A DNA stretch of 64,000 nt from Amycolatopsis granulosa (GCF_011758745.1 NZ_JAANOV010000001.1:620001-684000); one strand, 5' to 3'; shown: positions 26,872 to 35,742, counted from the first letter of the stretch. Made by a program: numbers and translations. Notes: generated by a model not told the origin, from the letters alone.

Positions 26872-27076
26872 GCCAACCAGTCCTCGATCCCACACACGAG
26901 CCCGGACACCCCGTCTACCGAGGTGATTGAGCGAATTAAGGAGCTGGCGCGCGAGCACAAGTGGTCGGCACAGCGGATCATCCACCAGCTATCTGGGCTC
27001 GGCTAAGTGATCAATCATCGCACGTGATCAGGCACCTGGCCCGGCTTAGGGTCGAGCAGCGCCGGTCCCTCCGGAA
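26872..27076 (+). pseudogene. IS481-type transposase remnant
   Basis: Conceptual translation from about 26872 gives SSIPHTSPDTPSTEVIERIK then ELAREHKWSAQRIIHQLSG, a stop (TAA near 27004) and, after a one-base shift, VIRHLARLRVEQRRSLRN. This is the N-terminal helix-turn-helix region of IS481-family transposases, with at least two stops or shifts. The catalytic DDE part is absent. It lies between the methyltransferase and the CRISPR locus and marks an old insertion at the boundary. Confidence 0.65.
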
Positions 27077-27114
27077 TACACTCTGCAGAAGAGGTCCTCG
27101 ACACCGTTCACCAG

Positions 27115-27405
27115 CTAGAGCGAACGCGCAGCCGCATCCACTACAGAATGTCCACTTGCCTGATAGACCGGCTTTGACAAGACCTGCGCCCCTACCCCGA
27201 CAGCACGATTGCCGTTGACCAACCCCGTAAGCTGCGGTCGAACGAAAGCCGAGCCGCAGATCAGCACCGGCGTCTCACCTTCAACGGTCACCTGCAACGT
27301 GCTCGCGGCCGCCCAACACGCACCAGCGACACAGATCGTCGCCATCAATCCCATCAGCCGTGACCACACAGTGGCTACCGTATTCAGCCCTCGTCTATGC
27401 ATCCG
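27115..27405 (-). CDS. Possible small membrane protein
   Basis: A frame on the minus strand encodes about 96 residues with one hydrophobic segment (RLMGLMATICVAGACWAAA) and an extracytoplasmic tail containing TVEGETPVLICGSAFVRP. The layout (anchor, short domain starting with a V-x-x-CGS pattern) resembles small hypothetical actinobacterial membrane proteins. Start is uncertain: no clear ribosome site before the ATG at 27405 or the longer start at 27453. Alternatives: a decayed gene fragment. The rest of 27077-27529 shows nothing I can name. Confidence 0.35.
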   Translation of the reverse strand, partial: RMHRRGLNTVATVWSRLMGLMATICVAGACWAAASTLQVTVEGETPVLICGSAFVRPQLTGLVNGNRAVGVGAQVLSKPVYQASGHSVVDAAARSL

Positions 27406-27529
27406 GGCAAATCGACTGGAATCACACGTCAGGGTGCCTGGCCGATCGGACAATCACCGCCCTTATGAGGTACTTGTCCAGAAGGAGTGGTGAGAGCCCG
27501 ACGAATGCCCCGCTGCACGACGTAACCGC

Positions 27530-28837
27530 GGGACCATCCCAGCCGCGCGGGCAAGACCACGCGGTCGTCCGCGAACTGCTGGGCGATCGGGAACCATCCC
27601 CGCTCGCGCGGGAAAGACCGGAACCGGGCTTTTGCCCAATGGTATTCACCGGGACTCTCCGCTCGCGCGGGGAAGATGGCGGCCTCTGAACCATGTGGGA
27701 GGCGACCTGGGACCATCCCCGCTCGCGGGGAAGACCACGCCGAATACGACTGGGATACCGACAGGTGGGGACCATCCTCGCTCGCGCGGGGAAGACTGAT
27801 GGCTGTTCACCCCGGCCGCAGCTCAGCAGGGACCATCCCCGCTCGCGCGGGGAAGACGGAACCGTCTGCTTCCGCGAGGCCCAGCGCCGGGGACCATCCC
27901 CGCTCACGCGGGGAAGACCGGACACCGGCCGGAAGATTGGAGACGACTTGGGGACCATCCCCGCTCGCGCGGGGAAGACAACTGGCCCGGCTGCTCGACG
28001 AGGCGACCGAGGGGACCATCCCCGCTCGCGCGGGGAAGACTACAGCTCAACCGACCCGAAGCCTGGCATCCTGGGATCATCCCCGCTCGCGCGGGGAAGA
28101 CGCGGTGAACGCGACCGACGCCTACGCCGCCCAGGGACCATCCCCGCTCGCGCGGGGAAGACATGCGGATGAAGTCGGCTGACGCGATGGCCACGGGACC
28201 ATCCCCGCTCCCGCGGGGAAGACCAGCAGCCCGAAGACCAGCAGCCCGAACTGGTTGGGACCATCCCCGCTCGCGCGGGGAAGACGAACCACTCCGGAAA
28301 CTGTTCCGCAGCATCGCGGGACCATCCCCGCTTGCGCGGGGAAGACGCGATCGCCACGTTGGTTGACCGCGGCGTGTTGGGACCATCCCCGCTTGCGCGG
28401 GGAAGACCACCTGGTCACCTCGATTTCGAGCCAGAGCCGTCGGGACCATCCCCGCTTGCGCGGGGAAGACTTGCCGAGGAACGCGTCGGTGAGCTGGTCG
28501 AGGGGACCATCCCCGCTTGCGCGGGGAAGACGCCCGCCCCGGCGGTGGGGGTGCCACCGTTGCCGGGACCATCCCCGCTTGCGCGGGGAAGACATCAAGT
28601 CCGGGGAGTTCGCCATCCACCCCGCGGGACCATCCCCGCTTGCGCGGGGAAGACCTGCTCGGCGACTTTTTCCCACGAGTAGGTGTGGGACCATCCCCGC
28701 TTGCGCGGGGAAGACTCCCGCGCCTCCACCCATCGGATCACCGCGAGGGGACCATCCCCGCTTGCGCGGGGAAGACAGAGCGCCCGCCTGTTAAGTGGGT
28801 GGTTCCAGGGGACCATCCCCGCTTGCGCGGGGAAGAC
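27530..28837 (-). CRISPR. Type I-E CRISPR array 1: 22 repeats, 21 spacers
   Basis: 29-base repeats with 61-base periodicity and mostly 32-base spacers. In crRNA sense (minus strand) the repeat reads GTCTTCCCCGCGCAAGCGGG then GATGGTCCC, with a CCCCGC/GCGGGG stem. Repeat starts on the plus strand: 27530, 27589, 27651, 27709, 27768, 27829, 27890, 27951, 28012, 28073, 28134, 28195, 28257, 28318, 28379, 28442, 28503, 28565, 28626, 28687, 28748, 28809. The four leftmost are shortened or mutated, so the trailer is on the left and the leader is beside cas2 on the right. Repeats from 28318 rightward carry T instead of C in the loop. Confidence 0.98.
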
Positions 28838-28888
28838 ACTTGGTGACCAGCGTAAACGCGGATCAAAACGGTGTTTCTTTGGCTTTGA
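28838..28888 (-). promoter_or_regulatory. Leader of CRISPR array 1
   Basis: Only 51 bases separate the stop of cas2 from the first intact repeat. The stretch is visibly richer in A and T than its surroundings and contains an imperfect inverted repeat (GATCAAAA near 28861 and TTTGATC near 28884). Position next to the intact, uniform repeats and the cas2 end marks it as the leader; the promoter may extend back into cas2. Confidence 0.65.
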
Positions 28889-29245
28889 TCACCGATTGCC
28901 GTAGCGTCGGCGGCGGCTGGCTTTGCTCCAGCCCACTGATTTGACTGGCGGCTCGTGGTTGGGTCCGAGTGTGGTGTTGGGCCTGAGGATGAGGTGGATG
29001 CCTTCGTGCTCGATGGGTTGCCAGTCGTGCTGGTGGACTTCGAAAGCGAGGCCTTGTTCGTTGGGTGCGTGGTACACCATGATCGCCCGGCCAGTTTTGA
29101 CCATGTCGATGACCCGCGCCCACATGAGTGCACGGATACGCTGGTTGATGGTGCCGACAAAGACGCCGGGTGAGATCTCCAACATCCATCGGGTGAGGTG
29201 GCCTCGGAGACCTACCGGACAAGCGGCGACCACAATGACTGTCAC
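28889..29245 (-). CDS. cas2: CRISPR-associated endoribonuclease-like Cas2e
   Basis: 118 residues, GTG overlapping the cas1 stop (GTGA). The Cas2e layout is clear: MTVIVVAACPVGLRGHLTRWMLEISPGVFVG, then IRALMWARVIDMVKTGRAIMVYHAPNEQGLAFEVH, then a basic tail RRRRYGNR. With Cas1 it forms the integrase complex that adds spacers; Cas2 dimers bridge two Cas1 dimers. Last gene of the cas operon, directly before the leader of array 1. Confidence 0.97.
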   Translation of the reverse strand: MTVIVVAACPVGLRGHLTRWMLEISPGVFVGTINQRIRALMWARVIDMVKTGRAIMVYHAPNEQGLAFEVHQHDWQPIEHEGIHLILRPNTTLGPNHEPPVKSVGWSKASRRRRYGNR

Positions 29246-30189
29246 AGCTCGTCCTCGTAGGATGTTCCGCTGGGCAGAGGAGTTCCATCGTAGTCCCAGA
29301 GTTGCACGATATCGGCAGTGATGTCAGTGTCCTCGGTGCCTGCATCTTCGGGATTGAGGAGGTTCCTGATGTCGCGGACGCAGCGATCCATGAAGTTGTT
29401 GCCGCGGAGCCGGTCGCGGAACGCGCGGCGCGTTTCGGCGCCGATGTCGGCGTAGCCGGCTGCCGCGATGTCGAAGGCTACGGGAATGGTGAGTTCGGCC
29501 TTGTACAGGTCAGCGATATCGAAAACGAAGGATCGAATGTGTCCGGTGTGGACAAATCCGAGTCCGGGGGCGCAACCGAGCGCGACGATGGCAGCGTGTG
29601 CCGCACCGTAAAGGCAGGTGTTCGCGGCGGACAGCGCTTGGTTCACCAGGGTTCCACCAGCGAAGTCGTCGGGGCTGTAGTCGCGGCGTTTCCACGCGAC
29701 ACCGGTTCTTTCGGCGTTCTCGCGGTAGAGGCGTCGCACGCGGGCGCCTTCCCGGCCGCGCAGCTGCTGCATGGATAGCCCGCTAGTGTCTTCGCCGGGG
29801 AAGCGCATCGCGTACATGTGCCGGGCCACTCGCAGGCGGCTGGAGTCGGTGGACACGAGCACGGCTTGGACTTCCAGCAGCCGGGAGGAGCGTGTGAGGG
29901 TGCGGCCGTGCGCATAGTAGCGGACGCCGTGTTCTCCGACCCACACGGCGGTGGCCCCGCTCTCGGCGAGCAGCACGATGGCCTGTTGCGAGACCGTGGT
30001 GCCGGGCCCTAGCAGCAGGGTGCTGATGGTGGCGGCTGGGATGTGGACGGTGCCGCGCTGGTCCTGGGCGGTGATGGCGTTAGCGTCACGGTGGATCACG
30101 CAGTGCTCGAGGTAGAGGAAGCTGATCCGGTCTTGAGCACGCGTGAGGTGCGAGAGAGGGACCGGTGGTGCGCCTGGGATGTCGGCCAT
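29242..30189 (-). CDS. cas1: CRISPR adaptation integrase Cas1e
   Basis: 315 residues, normal for Cas1e. Metal-binding residues expected from the E. coli enzyme are all visible: Glu147 in GREGARVRRLY, His214 in GLGFVHTGH and Asp224/Asp227 in SFVFDIADLYK. With Cas2 it integrates new spacers at the leader end. It starts at ATG 30189, three bases after the cas6e stop, and its stop overlaps cas2. Confidence 0.98.
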   Translation of the reverse strand: MADIPGAPPVPLSHLTRAQDRISFLYLEHCVIHRDANAITAQDQRGTVHIPAATISTLLLGPGTTVSQQAIVLLAESGATAVWVGEHGVRYYAHGRTLTRSSRLLEVQAVLVSTDSSRLRVARHMYAMRFPGEDTSGLSMQQLRGREGARVRRLYRENAERTGVAWKRRDYSPDDFAGGTLVNQALSAANTCLYGAAHAAIVALGCAPGLGFVHTGHIRSFVFDIADLYKAELTIPVAFDIAAAGYADIGAETRRAFRDRLRGNNFMDRCVRDIRNLLNPEDAGTEDTDITADIVQLWDYDGTPLPSGTSYEDEL

Positions 30190-30192
30190 CGG

Positions 30193-30861
30193 TCACGTCG
30201 CCGGGGCGAGAGTGAGGAGTCCGCAACCGTAGCCCTTTGCTGGACCGATCCCGCGGGTGAGGGCGGCGCAGAGTGCGTCGGGGTCGGTGACCTCGAGGGT
30301 GCCGCCGTAGGTGGCGGTGGCCAGGGTGACGGTGCGGCCGTGGCGGGTGAACTTGTGGACGGTACGGCTGAGGATGGTCGCGTCGGGTTCCTTTTCGCCG
30401 TCGGCTGCCACTGGGGGGATGGTGAACCCGTGGCGCTCGGTGCGGGCAAGGAACCAGCCGAGTTGCTGGTTGACGGTGACGTGACCGAGCCTTTTGCCGC
30501 GACCTTCCGGTTGGGCGCGGGAGAAGGTGGGGTTGGCGGTGAGCCGGAACGCGTAGGTGTCTGTGGCGGCGAGCCGGCCGAGGAGGGGGGTGTAGTCGCG
30601 GGTGTCCCAGGTGTGGGTTGTGGGCCAGCCGGCCTCTTCGACGAGGTGGGTCAGATCGGGCTGCGCAGGGCTGACGATGTAAAGCAGTGCGCGGTGGGCT
30701 GGGTGGTCGAGACGCCATAGCACCCGCCCGCCGTCCTTGGTGACAGGTGAGTGTTCGCCGGGGAAGGCGGCGAGGACGGCGGCGTGGAGGCGGTGTGGTG
30801 AGGCGAGCAGGTGTTTGGCACCGCGTCGGGCAGGGTTGAACTCGAATCGGGTGAAGAACAT
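30193..30861 (-). CDS. cas6e: crRNA-processing endoribonuclease Cas6e (CasE/Cse3)
   Basis: 222 residues from ATG 30861, overlapping the cas5 stop (TGATG); a longer frame upstream is only shadow of cas5. Two ferredoxin-like folds expected; the RNA-binding glycine-rich loop GIGPAKGYGCGLLTLAP is present near the C-terminus, and candidate catalytic His23/His26 lie in ASPHRLHAAV near the start. It cuts the repeat hairpin of the precursor and stays bound to the 3' end of the guide in Cascade. Confidence 0.96.
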   Translation of the reverse strand: MFFTRFEFNPARRGAKHLLASPHRLHAAVLAAFPGEHSPVTKDGGRVLWRLDHPAHRALLYIVSPAQPDLTHLVEEAGWPTTHTWDTRDYTPLLGRLAATDTYAFRLTANPTFSRAQPEGRGKRLGHVTVNQQLGWFLARTERHGFTIPPVAADGEKEPDATILSRTVHKFTRHGRTVTLATATYGGTLEVTDPDALCAALTRGIGPAKGYGCGLLTLAPAT

Positions 30862-31580
30862 CAGGAGGCTCCGAACAGCGCCATGGGGTCGTGGTCGCCC
30901 ACTGCGGATGTGGGCATGTAGTCGGGGTTGGGCAAAGTCACCTGGCCAGCGATGACGGTGCGCCACGCGTGCTGGCGGTGCTCGGGAGCGAACGTGACGG
31001 GTTCGTCCTGCACCAGATAGCTCACGTCCTGGGCCTGCTCCCCGAGCGGCGCGTCCACGGCAGTGTCCAGGGTGACAGTCGCCGCACGGTGTTTCTGCTG
31101 AATTCGGGGCGAGGCTTGCCACGGCGTCCCGGCTAGCGCGTCCTCGAGGGTCTGGTTGCGGACGCCGAGGGTGAGTGGGCCGGAGGGCGGGCAGGAACGG
31201 CGGCCGAGGTAGAGCGGGAACACCGGTCGCCGCAACGCCTCGTGCAGTGTGGTCAGGAACTGTTCCTCGCCTTCGACGACGGCGAGGAACACCGCGTCGG
31301 CGAGGTAGAAGCGATACGACAGCGGCAGCGGCGCGGAGCCGTCGATGGGCCGGGCGGTGTGGAAGTCGCGTTCGACGTGTCCGGGTTGGTCGAGGCGAAC
31401 CCCGAACCGCAGCGTGGCGAGGTCCTCGATCGAGTCGGTGCGCCGCCGACCTGCTGCGGCCGCCAACAGGCCGATGATGCCGCTCTTGCTGGGAGCGCGG
31501 TCGGTAGTGCGGCGGGTGAAGCGACTGCTGGTACCCCACGATTGCAGTGGGGCCGCGAGCCGGAGCAGCAGCACGCTCAT
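30861..31580 (-). CDS. cas5e: Cascade subunit Cas5e (CasD)
   Basis: 239 residues; ATG overlaps the cas7 stop (ATGA). Begins SVLLLRLAAPLQSWGTSSRF, the characteristic Cas5e opening, followed by RTTDRAPSKSGIIGLLAAAAGR. It caps the 5' handle of the guide RNA in Cascade. Interestingly the two arrays here end in slightly different 5' handles (ATGGTCCC versus GTGGTCCC), both of which this single Cas5 would have to hold. Confidence 0.96.
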   Translation of the reverse strand: MSVLLLRLAAPLQSWGTSSRFTRRTTDRAPSKSGIIGLLAAAAGRRRTDSIEDLATLRFGVRLDQPGHVERDFHTARPIDGSAPLPLSYRFYLADAVFLAVVEGEEQFLTTLHEALRRPVFPLYLGRRSCPPSGPLTLGVRNQTLEDALAGTPWQASPRIQQKHRAATVTLDTAVDAPLGEQAQDVSYLVQDEPVTFAPEHRQHAWRTVIAGQVTLPNPDYMPTSAVGDHDPMALFGAS

Positions 31581-32722
31581 AACGTGGCCTGTACCCGGTC
31601 GGCGACGGTGTCACCGAGGCTGGTGATGAGGGTGTCGAGGGTGGTGCGCTGGCCGAGTTCGCCCAGTTCGGCGGTCCGTTCGCCGACGCCGACGCTCCAT
31701 CCGGCGACGGGCTGTTCGTCGTAGGCCTCGTGCACCTCGCGACCGTGGTCGGCCAGGCGGCCGACGGCGGCGGTGATGCGGCTGCCGTTGTCGCGGTCGG
31801 TGATGGCGTCCTCGAAAGCGCCGATGAGGTTGATCGACTGGGTTTCGCGCACCAGGACCAGGACCGCGTCGGGCAGCGTGCGGTTGGCGAAGGTGTTCTG
31901 TTTGCCGGTGGGCATGCTGGTCACGAACGCCCGGACGAACGTCTCTACCGCCTCGCGGGTGGCGGCCGGATCGCCGAGGTTGTCGTTGAGCCGGTCGACG
32001 TCGACGGTGGCGTAGCGGTACAGGGTGGATGAGGTGAACTCGACGGTGCCGATCATGCCGGCGCCGGCGTCTTCCTCGGGATCGTCGCGTTTGTGGTCGT
32101 CGACGGCGGTGTAGTAGTCGTACTCGGTGGCGGCCTCGTGCACGCTCAGCGCGTGGGCTACCTGCGCGGCGGCGTCGACGTTGAGATCGGTGTTGTCGGC
32201 GACCATCCGCCCAAACAACGCGATGTCAATCGAGTGCGCCTGGTCGGCGCGTGCCTTTGCTTCCTTTTTGTCCACCACGACCGCGGCGTCGCCAGCCTCC
32301 TTGGCGGCGGTGATCGCAAGCGCGGCCAACGACACGAGCTGGGCACGGGAGAGAAACAGCAGGTATGCGGACTCCTCCAACGGGGGTTCGCCGTTCTTTT
32401 TCCGCGGTTCCTTTAACTTGATGCCCGCGGCTTCCAATGTCGTCTTCGCCAGCACCGCGGATCGTTCCGCGTGCGCGGGAGACCGGGTGGCGATGGTTTC
32501 GGCAAGCAGCTCGACCACACGCTTGGTGCGCACGCCAAGTTTCGCGGTCTCCACCATGGCAGTAAAGGCGTCGCGAGTGGCCCGCTTCCACGCTTGGCTG
32601 GATACCCGGGCCCGCCGGGTGCCGCCGTAGGTGGCGGTTTTAGGGCTGCCGGTGTCGTCGCGATTGATATTGCTCGGCGGCACAGTCTGCAGCACGTGGA
32701 TGTCAACGATGGTTCGCGTCAA
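31577..32722 (-). CDS. cas7e: Cascade backbone subunit Cas7e (CasC/Cse4)
   Basis: 381 residues from a TTG at 32722 overlapping the cse2 stop, with GAGG seven bases upstream. Family landmarks: IVDIHVLQTVPPSNINRDDTGSPKTATYGGTRRARVSSQAWKRATRD at the start and the SMPTGKQNTFANRTLPDAVLV segment later. Six copies normally form the Cascade backbone along the spacer part of the guide. Confidence 0.97.
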   Translation of the reverse strand: MTRTIVDIHVLQTVPPSNINRDDTGSPKTATYGGTRRARVSSQAWKRATRDAFTAMVETAKLGVRTKRVVELLAETIATRSPAHAERSAVLAKTTLEAAGIKLKEPRKKNGEPPLEESAYLLFLSRAQLVSLAALAITAAKEAGDAAVVVDKKEAKARADQAHSIDIALFGRMVADNTDLNVDAAAQVAHALSVHEAATEYDYYTAVDDHKRDDPEEDAGAGMIGTVEFTSSTLYRYATVDVDRLNDNLGDPAATREAVETFVRAFVTSMPTGKQNTFANRTLPDAVLVLVRETQSINLIGAFEDAITDRDNGSRITAAVGRLADHGREVHEAYDEQPVAGWSVGVGERTAELGELGQRTTLDTLITSLGDTVADRVQATL

Positions 32723-33390
32723 TACTTGTCCTCGGTAGGAAGCGGATCAGGGGATGAAGCACTGGCCGTCTCGATCGTGTCGGGCTTGGGCGCGCGGACG
32801 AAGTAGTCGCGACCCCATGCCAGGCGTACCTGCTCAACGCGGTGAGGGTACTGCCAGCGCAACAGGTCTTGCGCGAGCAGCCCGTAGTCCAGCGGCACCC
32901 GGGCGCCACGCAACTGCTGGATCAGGCTCCGGCTGTGATGAGTCAGCTCGGTGAAGCTGGTCGAGGTCAGCAGCGCCTGAAACCGGCGCACCGCCGGATG
33001 CGGGGGCGTGGTCAGCTCCCCCGGGGCCAGTCGCCGAGCCGACTTGCCCAGTCGGAACTCTCGCCCCTCGCGGTGCATCCCTGCGGGCACGGCTTGCTGA
33101 TGCAGCGCGTAGAAGGTCAATGCGAGGTGCGCGGCGTGCTCGGCCGGGGTCGTCTCGTCACCGCACCCCGGTGGCGCGAATTCCGGATCGAGGGTGTACT
33201 GCAGGACATCCGGCACTGCACCCGGGGGCTTGCCGGCAGCTCGGCGCAACCGCGCCAGTGCGGCGACCGACGCTGACTCGTTGGCCAGGGCGCCCCTTTG
33301 CAGGTTGCGTACCTTGCGGGCGACGATGTCGCCGACTCTGGTTGTGAAGCTGTGTTCCTGCTCGACAGGCACGATGGAGGTGTCAGACAC
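32719..33390 (-). CDS. casB: Cascade small subunit Cse2 (CasB)
   Basis: 223 residues from GTG 33390, preceded by AGGAG that overlaps the cse1 stop; the longer frame upstream lies inside cse1. All-helical composition with family features ALANESASVAALARLRRAAGKPPGAVPDVLQ and a basic C-terminal half (PHRVEQVRLAWGRDYF). Two copies normally line Cascade and stabilise the displaced DNA strand. Confidence 0.94.
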   Translation of the reverse strand: MSDTSIVPVEQEHSFTTRVGDIVARKVRNLQRGALANESASVAALARLRRAAGKPPGAVPDVLQYTLDPEFAPPGCGDETTPAEHAAHLALTFYALHQQAVPAGMHREGREFRLGKSARRLAPGELTTPPHPAVRRFQALLTSTSFTELTHHSRSLIQQLRGARVPLDYGLLAQDLLRWQYPHRVEQVRLAWGRDYFVRAPKPDTIETASASSPDPLPTEDKY

Positions 33391-33398
33391 TCGGGCTC

Positions 33399-35045
33399 CT
33401 AGGGTGCAGAGCGGGTGTGGACAAGTGACTGCGCGTAGGGCAAAGCGTCGGCAAGGTCCCGGCGGAACCACTCGACGGCGTGCGCCACGGTGATCATTCG
33501 GTTGCCGACCTGGTGACCGGACCAGCCGGCGGCTGGGGTCTGCCGCACCAAATCGTCACCGAGGTCGCTCACGAGGCGATACGCTCGTTGATGCCAGGCC
33601 TGCTGCGCCTCCATCGAGTCAGTGTCGTCGTTCAGGGCGGCCAGCCACCGTCGAAATGGCTGGTCCAGCTCCGCGTACGCGGTCTCCGTCGCACGGGTGC
33701 GCTGCGCTACATCCTCCGGTGCTGGTATCCCGCCGCCGTTCGGTGGTGCCTTACCCGCGGCCTGCGCCAGCGTCAACGCTAGTTTCCCCACCGCTCGAAC
33801 GGCTGCGTCGGTCGCTTCGACGCAGCTGACCGCGACACCGGCCAATAACGCTGCATCCTGCCGCAACAGCGTCGCGTGCAGCGCCAGCACGTCGTCGACG
33901 ACCTCGTCGGTGACCGAGTTGTTGCTGCCGTACACCATGCCGATCGTGCGCAGCTGTAGTGGAAAGTCCGGCTCGACGACTTCGGCGTCGATGAGCTCGG
34001 CAAGCCACTCCAGCATCGTGCCCGGCCACCGCGCCGTGGCTTCCCGGCCTTGCCCAGCACCGGCGGTGGAGGCGAGCATGGACTGCAACCCCCGCCAGAC
34101 GACCCGCTCCGGGTTGTGCTCCAACGGCATGTACACCACTGCTTCGCGGCGCTTCTTCTCCTGCGCCGGACTGCGCCGCCACCGCGAATGCGGCTCCAGG
34201 TGATGCTTGTTCTGCGGCTCCAGCGGATCGCCGTTGCAGACCAGCACGCTGCGCACAACACCGTCCTGCGGCACCAAACGTATCCGTCGGCTCTGCCAAG
34301 TGAACAGATCCACCGGGCCGCTCGGCGTGGACGATGCCCGGACAGCAGAGGTCAGCGGCTCACGTTCCCACGCGGGAAGATCGTCCCCCACCTTCTCGTG
34401 CCGAACCAAGTTGAGCAACAACGTCTCCCGCAGTGTGCGGCCCTCGGCGAGAACTCCACCGAGATTCCCGCTCCATCCCAGACCGATCGGGTATCCACGG
34501 CCGCCACGCACACGGTCGTCACCCACCGCACCGGACTTGATCCCCGAGGGGTCGAAAGCCTGGCAATGCACCAGCCAGCGCGCCGCCTCCGCAAACGACA
34601 ACGTCACGTGCTTGCCCGGGCGGCTCGCGAAAAACGGCCGCCCGTTGGGGACATCCGCAATCAACCGGTTGAGCTCGAACGTCTCATCCCGCGCCGTCCG
34701 CAAGGACGCGACCTGGAAGAACGGAGCCTCAGCATCAAACAATTCAAAATGCGACTTGTGTTGCTCCAGATAGGCGTTGATCGCCTCATCAGGAAGGCGA
34801 GCGGCCTTCCACAGACCCTCCCACTGCTCCACATCTCGAGGCCCGTTCACAGCTCGGTGCAAGATCGCCACGAGCAACCGCACCAGAGCAAACGTCTGAG
34901 TTCCCAGATCGCCCTGCACGGCACGCAACTCGTGCGCACGGCCTAGAACGCTCCGCACGGAGAGAATTTCACGTTCCCCGCCGAGCGTGATCACGGGCAG
35001 CCAAGGCTCGGACACCAGGTTGAACCGTGGTGCACGTTCGTTCAC
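33399..35045 (-). CDS. casA: Cascade large subunit Cse1 (CasA), PAM recognition
   Basis: 548 residues from GTG 35045, chosen because the mature-type opening RFNLVSEPWLPV begins a few residues later and the frame upstream lacks coding character. Typical Cse1 segments: LGTQTFALVRLLVAILHRAV, FFQVASLRTARDETFELNRLIADVPNG, a Zn-less body, and the four-helix C-terminal bundle (MITVAHAVEWFRRDLADAL). It recognises the PAM and recruits Cas3. Cas3 is not adjacent: about 700 bases with a small membrane-protein gene intervene. Confidence 0.95.
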   Translation of the reverse strand: MNERAPRFNLVSEPWLPVITLGGEREILSVRSVLGRAHELRAVQGDLGTQTFALVRLLVAILHRAVNGPRDVEQWEGLWKAARLPDEAINAYLEQHKSHFELFDAEAPFFQVASLRTARDETFELNRLIADVPNGRPFFASRPGKHVTLSFAEAARWLVHCQAFDPSGIKSGAVGDDRVRGGRGYPIGLGWSGNLGGVLAEGRTLRETLLLNLVRHEKVGDDLPAWEREPLTSAVRASSTPSGPVDLFTWQSRRIRLVPQDGVVRSVLVCNGDPLEPQNKHHLEPHSRWRRSPAQEKKRREAVVYMPLEHNPERVVWRGLQSMLASTAGAGQGREATARWPGTMLEWLAELIDAEVVEPDFPLQLRTIGMVYGSNNSVTDEVVDDVLALHATLLRQDAALLAGVAVSCVEATDAAVRAVGKLALTLAQAAGKAPPNGGGIPAPEDVAQRTRATETAYAELDQPFRRWLAALNDDTDSMEAQQAWHQRAYRLVSDLGDDLVRQTPAAGWSGHQVGNRMITVAHAVEWFRRDLADALPYAQSLVHTRSAP

Positions 35046-35169
35046 AGGAAGCCCCCAGCTTCGCCTTGGATCCGTGTCACTAAGGATCTTGTCCGAATGA
35101 GCAACCGTTACATCGTGAGCCCGAATTAGCCCGTTTGGAGCAACGCGCTTGCCTTGGCGAGTTCCCAGT

Positions 35170-35439
35170 TCACGGTCGACGGAGCCGCCGAAACCGACGC
35201 GCACTGGCGAGACCGCCGTTCACACCCGCGCTGATCGCCAGCGCACCACACGTGCTCAGCGTGGCCGCGCTTGGCGGGCGGTCCAAAATCAGGAAGATGA
35301 AATGACCGACGCCGTAAGCGGTCGTCAGCCCGAGGGCGGTCGACGGCATCGAAACGAACAGGAAGTGGTGCATTCTCTCGACCCGGTTCGCCCAATCTCG
35401 TCCGTCGGGCCCACTGTGCCCGCTCTTCGAGCTTGCCAT
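35170..35439 (-). CDS. Small membrane protein between cas3 and cse1
   Basis: 89 residues from ATG 35439 with GGGAG seven bases upstream, a good ribosome site. A short charged N-terminus (SSKSGHSGPDGRDWANRVER) is followed by two hydrophobic stretches (HHFLFVSMPSTALGLTTAYGVGHFIFLIL and AATLSTCGALAISAGVNGGLA) and a basic RRFRRLRRP end. No family recognised. It sits inside the cas operon on the same strand, so its product could be expressed with Cascade. Could be an accessory protein or a passenger; the residues look natural but codon evidence is modest. Confidence 0.5.
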   Translation of the reverse strand: MASSKSGHSGPDGRDWANRVERMHHFLFVSMPSTALGLTTAYGVGHFIFLILDRPPSAATLSTCGALAISAGVNGGLASARRFRRLRRP

Positions 35440-35480
35440 GCTGCACTCCCAGAACTTGCAGGGTATGTCTCGGTCGAGCT

Positions 35481-35519
35481 GGCCTGGTGCCGGCGTGCGC
35501 AGAACGCCGGCACCAGGCC
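35481..35519 (-). terminator. Strong hairpin downstream of cas3
   Basis: A perfect 16-base-pair stem: 35481-35496 pairs with 35504-35519 around a seven-base loop GCGCAGA. No U-tract follows, as is common in actinomycete terminators. It lies 220 bases after the cas3 stop and just before the small membrane gene, so it could end the cas3 transcript and uncouple it from the Cascade genes. Confidence 0.65.
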
Positions 35520-35742
35520 CTAACGCCCCGCCTCCGCGCGGGGACTACCTGTACACGGTCAGCGCAGCAACGGACCATCCACGACGAGCGTGGATCAACG
35601 CGAGTACTTCCCGCGCAGCGATCAAGGTAGCGGTTGAGGGACAACGTAGCAAGTTCAACCAGAAGGCGGGTAGTGGCGTACCTCCCGACCAAGCGGAGGA
35701 TGCACGCGTCAGCACCTCGGCTTATCTGATGAGGATCGCTTA

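Noticed and set aside
27676-28846. Several long reading frames on both strands inside CRISPR array 1 encoding repeated GTIPARAGKT-like or SSPRERGWS-like peptides
   Set aside because: They are translations of the 29-base repeats and spacers; the regular period explains them.
30861-31614. A 473-residue frame that would extend Cas6e upstream
   Set aside because: The extension is antisense-phase shadow of cas5e; Cas6e begins at the ATG overlapping the cas5e stop.
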